A DNA stretch of 44,977 nucleotides, taken from NCBI GenBank assembly GCA_020861185.1, contig JAJBSV010000011.1:1-44977 (forward strand). The letters run 5' to 3'. The notes beneath the pieces were generated by a model. That model did no database searches. It was not told the origin of the DNA and was given only the letters and a program-made list of their open reading frames with translations. The position numbers were made by a program, and so were the translations under genes. Source of the stretch: Ruminococcus sp. (GTDB taxonomy: Bacteria > Bacillota > Clostridia > Oscillospirales > Ruminococcaceae). Shown here one piece after another: positions 7,424-18,695 of the stretch; positions within the stretch are counted from its first letter, which is position 1, and each line of letters opens with the position of its first letter.

Positions 7424-8527
7424 TTATTCAAAACTCGCCAATAGTTCCGCCAAACCCATTCCCACCAATCTCCCCGCATAGATTGCCTCATCAATCGCGT
7501 TGGCGCTTGAGCCGACTTCTATGAGAATGCTTGCGTGGGTCAGCTCCTGATTATAGTTTCGCTCGGTGAAGAGAATCGGGCGCGTCAGACCGGGGTAGTC
7601 GGTCTCGAGCTTACTCTGGAGCTTCGCCGCAAATCTAAGATTATAGCGATAGCTCGGGACGTTCAGGCAACCGACGATTATCATCACCTGTGCCGCCGTC
7701 TCGCCGTCGATTTCGCAAATCGGGGCGTATCTTATCCCGTCCGATTCTATCGCATCTCTGTGCACATCAATCACTATTTTAATAGAGGGGTACTCCTCGA
7801 GATAGGCTTCGATGGCGACGGTGCTTCGGTCATAGGCGCCCGTATACTGGGGATAGTCGTAGAGCTCGGTGTCGTGAATAACGGCGATTCCGGCGGCTTC
7901 CAACGCTTCGGCGATCTCGTTCCCGACGGCAACGACGCTTTTGTCAAGGTCGGTGGTGCGGGAGTTGAAAGTGTCGTCATAGCTTGTTCGGGCGTAGGGT
8001 TCGTAGCTCTCTGTCGTGTGGGTATGTATAATCAAGACCTGCGGCTCAGAGCTGTCTATGTCAATAGTAAAGTCGACGTCTTTCTCTGCCTGCTCAAGAA
8101 GATACTCCGTGTCGATATCTGTCGAATTCCGGAGCATCCCGCCGCCGGGAAGGCTGACGACGGTCGAGGTCTCGGTATATGAATACGTCTTCCGGACGAT
8201 TTCGCCGCCAAGGGTGTTGAAGGTATCGGGATAGGGAAGTGGCGAGGAGAGCTCCTCCGACTCGTCGGCGGGCTCCTCAAGCTCCTCCGGTGCCTCATCA
8301 ATTGCCCACGTCCCCTCGAGCCCAATCAGGTTTTCGACAATGTCCGATAGGTTCGACAAATCTACATTTTCCGTCACTTCTTCCGGTATTGCCACCGCCG
8401 TCGGCTTCTCCTCCCATGCCACCACAACCGCCCCGAAACCTATCCCCGAAAAAATCACGATTCCCAGAACAATCCCCGCAAGAAAATTGGTAAGCCCCGC
8501 TTTGCGGTTGGTGAGATCCGTCTTCAT
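7424..8527 (-). CDS. spoIIP: stage II sporulation protein P
   Basis: A 367-residue membrane-anchored peptidoglycan amidase/endopeptidase that with SpoIID and SpoIIM drives engulfment during sporulation. It has an N-terminal membrane helix (about residues 15-35), an acidic linker and a C-terminal catalytic domain. Family motifs visible: VLIIHTHTTESY, the VIHDTELYDYPQYTGAYDRS stretch, IVIDVHRDAI, MIIVGCLN, NLRFAAKLQ, YNQELTHASILIEVGS. The His and Glu zinc ligands of the family appear intact. AGAGAGGACG precedes the ATG. The gene shows that the organism sporulates or descends from spore-formers. Confidence 0.93.
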   Translation of the reverse strand: MKTDLTNRKAGLTNFLAGIVLGIVIFSGIGFGAVVVAWEEKPTAVAIPEEVTENVDLSNLSDIVENLIGLEGTWAIDEAPEELEEPADESEELSSPLPYPDTFNTLGGEIVRKTYSYTETSTVVSLPGGGMLRNSTDIDTEYLLEQAEKDVDFTIDIDSSEPQVLIIHTHTTESYEPYARTSYDDTFNSRTTDLDKSVVAVGNEIAEALEAAGIAVIHDTELYDYPQYTGAYDRSTVAIEAYLEEYPSIKIVIDVHRDAIESDGIRYAPICEIDGETAAQVMIIVGCLNVPSYRYNLRFAAKLQSKLETDYPGLTRPILFTERNYNQELTHASILIEVGSSANAIDEAIYAGRLVGMGLAELLASFE

Positions 8528-8559
8528 CTATGCACGTCCTCTCTGTATTGCAAATCTCC

Positions 8560-8632
8560 TGTAGGGGCGGATATCATCCGCCCGTTGTAGTGCTGATATC
8601 TTTTTTTCGGGCGGATGATATCCGCCCCTACA
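8560..8632. repeat. family-2 repeat, canonical short form
   Basis: Ends TGTAGGGGCGGATATCATCC and its near-complement are 26 bp each and form inner GGGCGGAT/ATCCGCCC hairpins. A 21-base spacer contains TTGTAGTGC, also seen in the copies at 14826 and 16964. Confidence 0.9.
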
Positions 8633-8704
8633 TTTAGTGTACACCACTCATTCGTCGCAGAGTGTCGAATCGGTTACAATTTCATTAAGATTTAACCTAA
8701 GTTA

Positions 8705-8733
8705 TGGACAAGTGGGCTCGGGCGTGGTATAAT
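8705..8733 (+). promoter_or_regulatory. promoter of the VanY-like peptidase gene
   Basis: TGGACA (8705-8710), 17-base spacer, TATAAT (8728-8733). Confidence 0.6.
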
Positions 8734-8783
8734 GATAGCATAATCTGGAACTTATCACAGTAATATAGAGAGGCATGATTAAC

Positions 8784-9878
8784 ATGAAGAGATTAGTCGC
8801 CGCCACCGTTGCGGCAATGCTTTTGATTTCGCTTGTCGGGTGCTCGAATGAGGCGAACGATGAGGTCGTTTCTGGGGATATCACCACCGAGGCGATTGTT
8901 GCAGAAGAGCCGGTTTCTTCCGAAGAAGAGGTTACCACAGCTCCCGAAGAGACCGAAATCGCAGAAGACACCGGAAGCGTCGAAAACAGTGTCGGTGACA
9001 CGGAAGAAACTTCTGACGAAGAAACCACGAGCGATGCCATGGGCGTTGAGCTCACCGAGGTCGAGCTTACGATGTACGCCACCGACCCGCTGAACGTCCG
9101 CGAGGGTCCCGATGCCGAATATGAAGCCTTGGGACAGCTCATGGTCGGGGACGCCGTGACGGTCACGGGCGAGCTTTCGAACGGCTGGTATCGCATTGAC
9201 TACAACGGCACCGTCGCCTATGTCTACGGCGAGTACTTAAGAGAGGAAGAGGTCATCACGGAGGATGAATATACGGATGTCGAATCGGACGACGAGTACT
9301 ACTTCCAGACGGAAGAGGACTACTTGATTCTCGTCAACAAGACCCATCTCCTTCCGGACGACTATAAAATCGAGACCGATTACGTTCAGGGAAGCTACGA
9401 GATGGAGAAGACCGCCGCATACTATTGCAAGCTGATGATTGAAGCCGCCGCGGCAGACGGAATCAATCTTAAAGTCCTGTCGGCTTACCGCACCGTCGCC
9501 TATCAGCAGAAGCTCTTTGACCGCAATGTTCAATCCCGTATGGACGACGACGGCATGACCTATGAAGAGGCATATGCCGACACGGCGATAAACATAGCGC
9601 CTCCCGGAGGCTCGGAGCACAACGCAGGCTTGGCGGTCGACATCATCACGGAAAACGACTGGGACACCTACACGGGATTTGAAGACACCGAGGAGTTTGC
9701 CTGGCTTCAGGAGCACGCCGCCGAATACGGCTTCATCATGCGCTATGCCTCGGATAAAGTCGACATCACCGGCTTCATCTACGAACCGTGGCACTACCGC
9801 TTTGTAGGCGTCAAATACGCCGCGGATATTCAGGCGTCGGGGCTCTGCCTCGAGGAATACTTGGGGGTAACCGAGTAA
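8784..9878 (+). CDS. lipoprotein with SH3 and D-Ala-D-Ala carboxypeptidase (VanY-like) domains
   Basis: A 364-residue lipoprotein trimming cell-wall peptides at the cell surface. It has a lipobox signal (ISLVGC), a long Glu/Thr/Ser-rich linker, an SH3b domain (LNVREGPDAEYEALGQL to VYGEYL) and a C-terminal VanY/peptidase M15B domain. Zinc ligands are visible in SEHNAGLAVD (SxHxxGxAxD) and EPWHYR. The ATG at 8784 is preferred because GAGAGG (8768-8773) is 10 bases upstream; the ATG at 8775 is only one base from it. The stop overlaps the first bases of a family-1 repeat. Confidence 0.88.
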   Translation: MKRLVAATVAAMLLISLVGCSNEANDEVVSGDITTEAIVAEEPVSSEEEVTTAPEETEIAEDTGSVENSVGDTEETSDEETTSDAMGVELTEVELTMYATDPLNVREGPDAEYEALGQLMVGDAVTVTGELSNGWYRIDYNGTVAYVYGEYLREEEVITEDEYTDVESDDEYYFQTEEDYLILVNKTHLLPDDYKIETDYVQGSYEMEKTAAYYCKLMIEAAAADGINLKVLSAYRTVAYQQKLFDRNVQSRMDDDGMTYEEAYADTAINIAPPGGSEHNAGLAVDIITENDWDTYTGFEDTEEFAWLQEHAAEYGFIMRYASDKVDITGFIYEPWHYRFVGVKYAADIQASGLCLEEYLGVTE

Positions 9879-10018
9879 ACCCCTCAGTCGCGCTTCGCGC
9901 GCCAGCTCCCCTTTCAGGGGAGCCTATAGGTGCCCTGTACAAACTTTTGACAGAACGAAAATAAGCCTCCTCTGAAAGGGGAGGGGGACCGCCGGCAACG
10001 CCGGTGGTGGAGGGGTTT
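9877..10018. repeat. family-1 repeat, short (gene-less) copy
   Basis: A 142-bp element with ends AAACCCCTC and GAGGGGTTT. Inverted arms contain CTCCCCTTTCAGGGGAG-type hairpins, and terminal variable hairpins carry CGCGCTTCGCGCG and CCGGCAACGCCGG. The inner spacer resembles the copies at 4867 and 22638. Its right end supplies GGAGG for the next gene. Confidence 0.88.
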
Positions 10019-10023
10019 CCACC

Positions 10024-10473
10024 ATGAACATAGCATTCTTTCTAACCTTAAAAAAAGACGTCGCCTTTTTGTATGACGACTACTCTATACGCCAGTCGCT
10101 CGAGAAGATGAAGCGGCACGGATATTCATCCATCCCCGTCATATCCCGCGACGGCAAATATGTCTCGACCGTGACGGAAGGGGACTTCCTTTGGTACATG
10201 CTCGACGAGAGTATCGAGGACACCGACGGCGTGTCGATTTACGACGCCGAGGACTTAAGACTCCGGGACATCCTCAAGACCGACCGCTACAACGCCGTCC
10301 GGATTACGGCTTCGATGGAGGAATTAATTGAACTCGCCATGAACCAGAATTTTGTGCCGGTCGTCGACGACATGGGGACGTTCATCGGCATCATAACCCG
10401 AAAAGTCATCATCCAATACTTCGCAATCAAGTCCTTTGATGCGGAATCGGAGCCTCAGCTTCGTCAGCTCTGA
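10024..10473 (+). CDS. CBS-domain pair protein
   Basis: A 149-residue soluble protein made of two CBS motifs (about residues 10-70 and 85-140). Pieces include YSIRQSLEKMKRHGYSSIPV, GKYVSTVTEGDF, FVPVVDDMGTFIGIITRKVI. Such stand-alone pairs bind adenine nucleotides and regulate partner proteins; the partner here is unknown. The only Shine-Dalgarno is GGAGG at 10009-10013 inside the preceding repeat, 10 bases from the ATG. Confidence 0.85.
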   Translation: MNIAFFLTLKKDVAFLYDDYSIRQSLEKMKRHGYSSIPVISRDGKYVSTVTEGDFLWYMLDESIEDTDGVSIYDAEDLRLRDILKTDRYNAVRITASMEELIELAMNQNFVPVVDDMGTFIGIITRKVIIQYFAIKSFDAESEPQLRQL

Positions 10474-10567
10474 CAAATTCCGACCGGTTTTTGGGCAGAT
10501 TGCATAGATTGGAGCGCTGTTTTTGGTGCAAATCGCACAATCTTATTGTTATCTTTTTATTTTGTGG

Positions 10568-10596
10568 TTGACAGGATGATTTTTTCGAGGTATAAT
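10568..10596 (+). promoter_or_regulatory. promoter of the small lipoprotein gene
   Basis: TTGACA (10568-10573), 17-base spacer, TATAAT (10591-10596), leaving a leader of about 65 bases. The rest of the 10474-10667 gap shows nothing else clear. Confidence 0.75.
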
Positions 10597-10667
10597 ATAG
10601 GAGCATAGTTATAGCGGTGTTAAGTCGCCGTATTGACTAAAATAAATTTTATCGGGGGATAAGTTAC

Positions 10668-11024
10668 ATGAAGAAAATAATTTCTGTAGCACTCGTAATG
10701 GTCATGGTTATCTGCTGCTTCACTGCATGCGGCACCATCGTTGAGCCGAACGTCGGCACATATACCGACACTTCAGGAACTTTGGTTGTTGAGGTCGGCG
10801 AGTATGACGGCGAAAGCGGAACAATGAAGATGTACAACACCATGAACGACACCAACTCTTATGAGGGCACCTACGTTCTCGAGCAGAACGAGTCCGGCGT
10901 TTCCAGCATCATCACCTTCACCACCACCGAAGGCAGCACCGTAGAGTTCGTTTATGACTCCACCATGGATGCAATGCAGGGTCTCGACTCCGCAACCGTT
11001 TACTACGGACCGAACGCAGAGTAA
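10668..11024 (+). CDS. small lipoprotein of unknown function
   Basis: A 118-residue protein with a signal peptide and lipobox (CFTAC, Cys about residue 22) and a beta-rich mature domain (GTYTDTSGTLVVEVGEYDG, YEGTYVLEQNESG). It is its own transcription unit: promoter at 10568, GGGGGAT Shine-Dalgarno, and a terminator right after the stop. Family not recognised. Confidence 0.75.
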   Translation: MKKIISVALVMVMVICCFTACGTIVEPNVGTYTDTSGTLVVEVGEYDGESGTMKMYNTMNDTNSYEGTYVLEQNESGVSSIITFTTTEGSTVEFVYDSTMDAMQGLDSATVYYGPNAE

Positions 11025-11046
11025 TCAACAAGACAAAACAAATAAA

Positions 11047-11076
11047 AAATACCGTCCTGTTGGGCGGTATTTTTTT
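11047..11076. terminator. bidirectional terminator
   Basis: ACCGTCC/GGGCGGT stem (one G-T pair) with a TGTT loop, T-run on the plus side and A-run on the other. It ends the lipoprotein message from the left and probably the toxin mRNA of locus 2 from the right. Confidence 0.8.
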
Positions 11077-11095
11077 GGTGCAATATAAAAAACTA

Positions 11096-11124
11096 TTGAC
11101 AAAGCAATTCGTTCGGGGTATAAT
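11096..11124 (+). promoter_or_regulatory. promoter of antisense antitoxin RNA, locus 2
   Basis: TTGACA (11096-11101), 17-base spacer, TATAAT (11119-11124). It is followed by AGCAAGAGAG (11129-11138). Confidence 0.8.
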
Positions 11125-11130
11125 AAATAG

Positions 11131-11275
11131 CAAGAGAGCCGAACTGAGTAGCACTCAGTTCCGGTTCGACCCAATATGTGCTCTTAACTCAACTTGGGAA
11201 GAAGCTGAGGAGTAGCACGAAATTTGAGAATCGACCGTTCCTTTATGTTACTTGGTGGGGGCGGTTATTTCTTTT
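11131..11275 (+). ncRNA. antisense RNA antitoxin, locus 2 (predicted)
   Basis: It has a perfect 9-bp hairpin (GAACTGAGT/ACTCAGTTC, 11141-11161) and a terminator in which ACCGTTCC pairs with GGGGGCGGT before TATTTCTTTTT (ending about 11276). It overlaps the stop and 3' end of the toxin frame on the other strand, the same plan as locus 1. Confidence 0.72.
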
Positions 11276-11369
11276 TATTCCCGGATTTTAAGCCGAGAAT
11301 ACCAAGTACTATGTCCGCCATCAGATTAACGATAGATAAAACCGTCGTAATAACTTCGAAAATCGTCAT
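11265..11369 (-). CDS. small hydrophobic type I toxin, holin-like
   Basis: A 34-residue peptide beginning MTIFEVITTVLSIVNLMAD and ending LGILGLKSGNKKK: one membrane helix and a lysine-rich tail. A textbook AAAGGAGGTGG Shine-Dalgarno lies just upstream of the ATG. It shares the GILG and KK-rich tail with the locus 1 peptide, the 5' AGCAAGAG box, and the convergent antisense gene. The family (TxpA/holin-like type I toxins) is inferred from size, hydrophobicity and layout. Confidence 0.8.
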   Translation of the reverse strand: MTIFEVITTVLSIVNLMADIVLGILGLKSGNKKK

Positions 11370-11451
11370 AGCAGCCACCTCCTTTGGTTTTATCGAAGGT
11401 CAAACCGCAACAACTGCCGCATGCAAGCAATTATCCTCTCTTGCTAAAAGC

Positions 11452-11480
11452 ATTATATCACATAAATTTTGCAGTGTCAA
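11452..11480 (-). promoter_or_regulatory. promoter of type I toxin mRNA, locus 2
   Basis: On the minus strand TTGACA (11475-11480), 17-base spacer, TATAAT (11452-11457). The start should lie near 11445, at AGCAAGAGAG. Confidence 0.8.
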
Positions 11481-11497
11481 CATAATAATTTGATATT

Positions 11498-11526
11498 AAA
11501 AAAGAGCCGGCAGTGCCGACTCTTTC
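11498..11526 (-). terminator. gyrA terminator
   Basis: On the minus strand GAGTCGG, CACTG loop, CCGGCTC, then six T, just after the gyrA stop. Confidence 0.8.
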
Positions 11527-11541
11527 TTTATTTATTCCGTT

Positions 11542-14145
11542 TTACTCTTCGCTTCCGTCTTCCTCAGTTTCCTCGGATTCTTCCTCGGATTCTTCCTTCG
11601 ATTCAGCCTGTGCCTTGAGTTCTTCTTCCTCTTGGGCTTCCTGCTGAGCCTCTTCGGTAGCGAGGGCTAAGAGCTCTTCCTCGGAAAGCTGTTCGACCTC
11701 TTCGGTCTCGGCTTCCTCGTCGTGCTCGGCGGTCGTGAATGCCGCAACATAGCGGTCGGGGGAGTCCTTCGTGCGCATAATCGTGACGCCGGTCGAGTAG
11801 CGACCCATGACGCTGATGTCGGCGGCTCTGACACGGATGATGACGCCGTCGGTGGAAATCAGAATTACGTCTTCGTCTTCACGAACAGACCGAATTCCGC
11901 AGACGTGACCCTTCTCTTCCGTACATTTATAGCCCTTGATGCCGTAGCCGCCACGGTTCTGGATGCGGTAAGCGTCGTTCTTAACGCGTCTGCCGTAGCC
12001 CTTGTCTGTAATAGTGAGGATGTCGCAGTCGTCTCTTACGGTCTGCAAGGATACAACCTCGTCGCCTTCGCGGAGCTTGATTGCCCGGACGCCGTGAGCC
12101 GAGCGGGACATCGCACGGAGCTTCTCCTCGTTAAACCGGATAACCATGCCGTTACGGGTCGCGACCATAAGGTCGTCGTGCCCGTTTGTCATGAGAACGC
12201 CACGGATTTCGTCGCCCTCGTCGAGTCCGATTGCGATAAGCCCGGACTTGCGGACGTTCTGGTATTTCGACAGGTGGGTGCGCTTGATCTTGCCGTTTTT
12301 CGTCACCATTGTGATGTACTTATCGTCGCCGAAGTCCTCGCACTGAAGCATTGCGGCAATCTTGTCTTCGCCCGGGGTGATGGGAAGGATATTGACGATG
12401 TTCGTGCCACGGGAGCTCTTTCCGCCCTCGGCGAGCTCGAAGGTGCGGAGCTTATACATAATGCCCTTGTCGGTGATGAAGAGGATGTTGTCGTGGGTCG
12501 AGCAGACGAGCATCTGGGAGACGAAGTCCTCCTCCCTCTGCTTCATGCCGCTTACGCCTCTTCCGCCGCGCTTTTGGACGTTGTATTCGGATGAGCTTGT
12601 TCTCTTGATATAGCCGCCGGCTGTCAAGGCAACGACGTTCGTGTCCTCGGGGATGAGGTCTTCGATGTCGACCTCGCCGCTGACCATCTGGATTTCGGTG
12701 CGTCTGTCGTCGCCGAACTTCGCGGCGATTTCCTCCGATTCCGAAACGATTATGTCAAGAACTCTCTGGTGGTTCGCAAGGATGTCTTCGAAATCCTTTA
12801 TCTTCGCCTCGATGGCATCGAGCTCGTCGTAAATCTTCTGGCGCTCCATGCCGGTGAGCTGGATAATTCTGAGGTTCGCGATGTATTCCGCCTGAATTTC
12901 GCTCAAGCCAAATCTTTCGATAAGTCTTTGCTTCGCTTCCGCCGCAGTCTGGGACGAGCGGATAATCTTGAGAACTTCGTCGATGAAGTCGAGTGCTATA
13001 ACGAGACCCTGCAATATATGCTCGCGCTCACGGGTCTTTTTCAAATCATACTTGGTTCTGCGGACGATAACCTCGGTCTGGAAGTCGAGGTATTCTTCGA
13101 GAATCTGCTTGAGGGTCAGAACCTTCGGCACGCCGTTGACAAGCGCCAGCATGATGACGCCGACGGTGTCCTGAAGCTGGGTGTAGGTGAACAGCTTGTT
13201 GAGGACTATCTGTGGGTTGGCATCTTTCTTAAGTTCAATGACGATGCGCATGCCGGTGCGGTCGGATTCATCTCTTATGTAGTGAATGCCGTCGACGCGC
13301 TTGTCCTTGACGAGCTGTGCTATATTTTCAATCAGTCGAGCCTTGTTGACCATGTAGGGGATTTCGGTGACGACTATCGCCTGTCTGCCGCCTATTTCCT
13401 CAATCTCGGTCTTGGAGCGGAGGGTTATCTTCGCTCTGCCGGTGGCGTAAGCCGCACGGATTCCGGCTTTGCCCATGATGATGCCGCCGGTCGGGAAGTC
13501 GGGACCCTTGATGACCTCCATCAGCTCGTCGAGGGTGCAGTCGGGATTTTGCGCCACTAATTTAACGCCGTCGATAACTTCGCGAAGATTATGCGGCGGG
13601 ATATTCGTCGCCATACCGACGGCGATACCGACCGAGCCGTTCACCAAAACGTTCGGGAAACGGGAGGGGAGCACAACCGGCTCTTTGAGTCTGTCGTCGA
13701 AGTTCGGCTGCCAGTCGACAGTGTCCTTGTCGATGTCGGTGAGCATGTGGACGGCGATTTTCGCCATTTTCGACTCGGTATAACGGTAAGCCGCAGGCGG
13801 GTCGCCGTCGACTGAACCGAAGTTGCCGTGACCGTCAACGAGTGGATACCTCATCGAAAAGCTCTGCGCCAGTCTGACCATAGCGTCATAGACCGACGAG
13901 TCGCCGTGCGGGTGATATCGACCCAAGCAGTCGCCGACGGTTGTCGCGCACTTGAGGTACTTCTTGTCGGGCGTCAGACCGTCCTCGTACATGGTGTAAA
14001 GAATGCGGCGGTGGACCGGCTTCAACCCGTCCCGGACATCCGGCAACGCACGCTGGATGATAACCGACATCGAATACGCCATAAACGACGACTTCATCTC
14101 ATCGTTAATCTCCGTAAGTATAACCTTTTTATCCTCTGCTAACAT
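11542..14145 (-). CDS. gyrA: DNA gyrase subunit A
   Basis: An 867-residue subunit that cuts and rejoins DNA in the GyrA2B2 complex. It has the winged-helix/tower domain with catalytic Tyr in AAYRYTE and the quinolone region [17 protein letters not shown], with Ser and Asp at the usual resistance positions. A GyrA-box-like [10 protein letters not shown] lies in the six-bladed C-terminal domain. The final 60 or so residues are an unusually long Glu-rich tail. Co-oriented with gyrB but separated by a 202-residue membrane protein gene and a repeat. Confidence 0.97.
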   Translation of the reverse strand: MLAEDKKVILTEINDEMKSSFMAYSMSVIIQRALPDVRDGLKPVHRRILYTMYEDGLTPDKKYLKCATTVGDCLGRYHPHGDSSVYDAMVRLAQSFSMRYPLVDGHGNFGSVDGDPPAAYRYTESKMAKIAVHMLTDIDKDTVDWQPNFDDRLKEPVVLPSRFPNVLVNGSVGIAVGMATNIPPHNLREVIDGVKLVAQNPDCTLDELMEVIKGPDFPTGGIIMGKAGIRAAYATGRAKITLRSKTEIEEIGGRQAIVVTEIPYMVNKARLIENIAQLVKDKRVDGIHYIRDESDRTGMRIVIELKKDANPQIVLNKLFTYTQLQDTVGVIMLALVNGVPKVLTLKQILEEYLDFQTEVIVRRTKYDLKKTREREHILQGLVIALDFIDEVLKIIRSSQTAAEAKQRLIERFGLSEIQAEYIANLRIIQLTGMERQKIYDELDAIEAKIKDFEDILANHQRVLDIIVSESEEIAAKFGDDRRTEIQMVSGEVDIEDLIPEDTNVVALTAGGYIKRTSSSEYNVQKRGGRGVSGMKQREEDFVSQMLVCSTHDNILFITDKGIMYKLRTFELAEGGKSSRGTNIVNILPITPGEDKIAAMLQCEDFGDDKYITMVTKNGKIKRTHLSKYQNVRKSGLIAIGLDEGDEIRGVLMTNGHDDLMVATRNGMVIRFNEEKLRAMSRSAHGVRAIKLREGDEVVSLQTVRDDCDILTITDKGYGRRVKNDAYRIQNRGGYGIKGYKCTEEKGHVCGIRSVREDEDVILISTDGVIIRVRAADISVMGRYSTGVTIMRTKDSPDRYVAAFTTAEHDEEAETEEVEQLSEEELLALATEEAQQEAQEEEELKAQAESKEESEEESEETEEDGSEE

Positions 14146-14193
14146 GTTTTTTCTCGCTTTCGAATTGATATTTGATTCTCACTTATCTGTATT

Positions 14194-14802
14194 TTAAGCT
14201 CTGGATATCTTTCTTAATCTTTCAATCTGTTCCTCACTCAAATCCGCCTTCGGAATAATACTTTGAGTATATTTCGTATAGACCGCGAACATCTTGTCCG
14301 TTTCGGCGGTCTTGAGGGTCTTGTCCGTGAGGTCAATCACCGTCTCGGGGATTTCGGGGTAGGGCATTAGGTTTCCGGACTCGTCCGGTTCCAAATACTG
14401 AGCGTCATCTTCAGGAATAATTGTACGGACGGTAATTTTTTTGGGATAGATTCTCAGCACATACCGGTCGTTTTCGATGGCAGGAAGGGCACGTTTGACG
14501 TTCTTCCGTTCATAAGCCGGCGCAAGGGCATAGACCAACGCTATCGCCAGGCAGATTGCAAGGCAGGTCCAGCCGACGCCATAGGTCGGGTCAAGGACGA
14601 CCTGCTGAACAAACAGCGCCGCCAGCACGAGAAACAGAACGACAAAAGCAATCGTTCTTCTCCGTCTATACAATTTGTAATACATATCGTACCCCTCAAG
14701 CCAGCTCTCCTCGTCAAAGCCATACTCAATGGTGTCGCAGGAAGAGACATACTCGCCGGGCTCGGTTGGGGTGATTTCGGTTGTTTCGATTTTGTCGGAC
14801 AT
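14194..14802 (-). CDS. two-helix membrane protein, YcxB-like
   Basis: A 202-residue protein: polar N-terminus, two membrane helices (about residues 48-68 and 75-95), then a cytoplasmic domain with VLRIYPKKITVR and a C-terminus SIIPKADLSEEQIERLRK. Hydrophobic pair followed by a domain ending in a lysine/leucine-rich helix matches the YcxB-like pattern, function unknown. It lies between gyrA and gyrB, in the same direction. Confidence 0.65.
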   Translation of the reverse strand: MSDKIETTEITPTEPGEYVSSCDTIEYGFDEESWLEGYDMYYKLYRRRRTIAFVVLFLVLAALFVQQVVLDPTYGVGWTCLAICLAIALVYALAPAYERKNVKRALPAIENDRYVLRIYPKKITVRTIIPEDDAQYLEPDESGNLMPYPEIPETVIDLTDKTLKTAETDKMFAVYTKYTQSIIPKADLSEEQIERLRKISRA

Positions 14803-14825
14803 AATTTCTCCTTCTGGATGATATC

Positions 14826-14897
14826 TGTAGGGGCGGATATCATCCGCCCGTTGTAGTGCCGATGTCTTTATTCGGGCGGATAATATCCGCCCCTACA
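14826..14897. repeat. family-2 repeat, canonical short form
   Basis: Inverted ends TGTAGGGGCGGATATCATCC and complement; spacer includes TTGTAGTGCCGATGTC, close to the copy at 8560. Confidence 0.9.
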
Positions 14898-14910
14898 TAT
14901 AAGCACACAC

Positions 14911-17333
<2,423 letters not shown>

Positions 17334-17334
17334 G

Positions 17335-18435
17335 TCACCCGAGTCTCCCTTGCTTCATCTCCACACTCTTCCCCTTGAGCCGCTCCCCCTCACAGCTCGT
17401 GATGAACGTCTGCGACTGGGTGAATTCGCCGATGACGAACTCACGGCGGTACTTATCCAATTCCGACAGGACATCGTCAAGAAGCACGACCGGGCGGTCG
17501 CCGGTTTCGGAGTGGAGGACTCTTGCCTGACCGAGCTTCATGCAGAGCGCCGCCGAGCGATTCTGACCCTGCGAGCCGAAGTCCTTCACGGGCATGCCGT
17601 CAAGGTATACCCCCATGTCGTCCCGGTGGATTCCCGCCTGAGTGAAGCCGAATCGGATGTCTTCCTCACGAAGGCTCCGAAGTAATTCTTTATACTCTTC
17701 CGCCATTGCGGTCTTATAATCATTCCTGCCACGCAGGTTGTTGAAAACGGTTGAAAGGTACTCGAGTTGAAGCTTCTCGCGGCTTCTCGAAATGCTCTCG
17801 TAGAGCCTCGAAGCGCTTTGATTCAGCACGTCGGTATAGGTGCACCGCATCATCGAGATATAGGCGCAGGGCTTCGCAAGCTGTTCGTCCCAGATGTCGA
17901 GCTCGTCTCTCTGCGAGATGCCCAAGTAAATATTTTTAAGAACCGCATTCCGCTGTGCCAGCACTTTTTCATATCTCGAAACCACTCCCGAATAAAGCGG
18001 CTTTATCTGCGAAATGCAACGGTCAAGGTAGTCTCTTCTGCGCTCGGGCGAGCCCTTCGTCAATTCTAAATCCTCCGGCGTGAACACCACGCAGAGAAGC
18101 TTCCCAAGAAGCTCGGACATCGACCTGAGCTTCACGCCATTCAGGAGAATTCTCTTCTCCCTCGGGTTCTTCGAGAGGGTAATCGAAACGGTCTGCTCCC
18201 ACTCTTTGTCGCGAAAGCTGACTTCAATCTCGGTTTTGTCCGAATCAAATGCAATCAGGTCGCACTCTTTTGCTCCCCGAAAGCTCTTTTCGCCGGTCGC
18301 AATCCAGACGGCTTCCATAAGGTTCGTTTTGCCCTGAGCGTTCTCGCCGAAGATGATGTTGGTCCCTGCCTCCGGGCTGAAATCAATCTCCCGGAGGTTT
18401 CGGAATCCGTCGGCTTTTATGTGAGTAATAATCAT
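17335..18435 (-). CDS. recF: DNA replication and repair protein RecF
   Basis: A 366-residue SMC-like ATPase that loads RecA at single-strand gaps. Visible: ADGFRNL at the N-terminus, Walker [14 protein letters not shown], signature region [16 protein letters not shown], Walker [14 protein letters not shown]. Length is normal. Its ATG overlaps the yaaA stop by ATGA. Confidence 0.95.
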   Translation of the reverse strand: MIITHIKADGFRNLREIDFSPEAGTNIIFGENAQGKTNLMEAVWIATGEKSFRGAKECDLIAFDSDKTEIEVSFRDKEWEQTVSITLSKNPREKRILLNGVKLRSMSELLGKLLCVVFTPEDLELTKGSPERRRDYLDRCISQIKPLYSGVVSRYEKVLAQRNAVLKNIYLGISQRDELDIWDEQLAKPCAYISMMRCTYTDVLNQSASRLYESISRSREKLQLEYLSTVFNNLRGRNDYKTAMAEEYKELLRSLREEDIRFGFTQAGIHRDDMGVYLDGMPVKDFGSQGQNRSAALCMKLGQARVLHSETGDRPVVLLDDVLSELDKYRREFVIGEFTQSQTFITSCEGERLKGKSVEMKQGRLG

Positions 18436-18650
18436 TCTATTTCGAGTGTGAGCCCAAGCTCCGGAAGCTCAGCCCTGTCCCCGGGACGAAGCTTCTTGCC
18501 GCGAATTAAGCATACTTCGCCGCCGACCAGAACCTTTCCCATCTGCACAAGCTCCTTAGCCTCCCCGCCCGTGGCGGTGACCCCGGCGAACTTAAGGAGC
18601 GAATCGAGCTTGATGTATTCGCCGGTGATTTTGATTTTTTGGGTTTGCAT
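18432..18650 (-). CDS. yaaA: S4-domain RNA-binding protein YaaA
   Basis: A 72-residue S4-like protein, predicted to bind RNA. Motifs: [39 protein letters not shown]. The ATG at 18650 is chosen because homologues start a few residues before the KITGEYIKL segment; an upstream in-frame extension is atypical. It normally follows dnaN closely; here 619 bases, filled by the DUF559 element, separate them. Confidence 0.9.
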   Translation of the reverse strand: MQTQKIKITGEYIKLDSLLKFAGVTATGGEAKELVQMGKVLVGGEVCLIRGKKLRPGDRAELPELGLTLEIE

Positions 18651-18695
18651 TAAAATCACTTCTTTATTTGTAACTGCTGATAATTCTGTGGCAAT

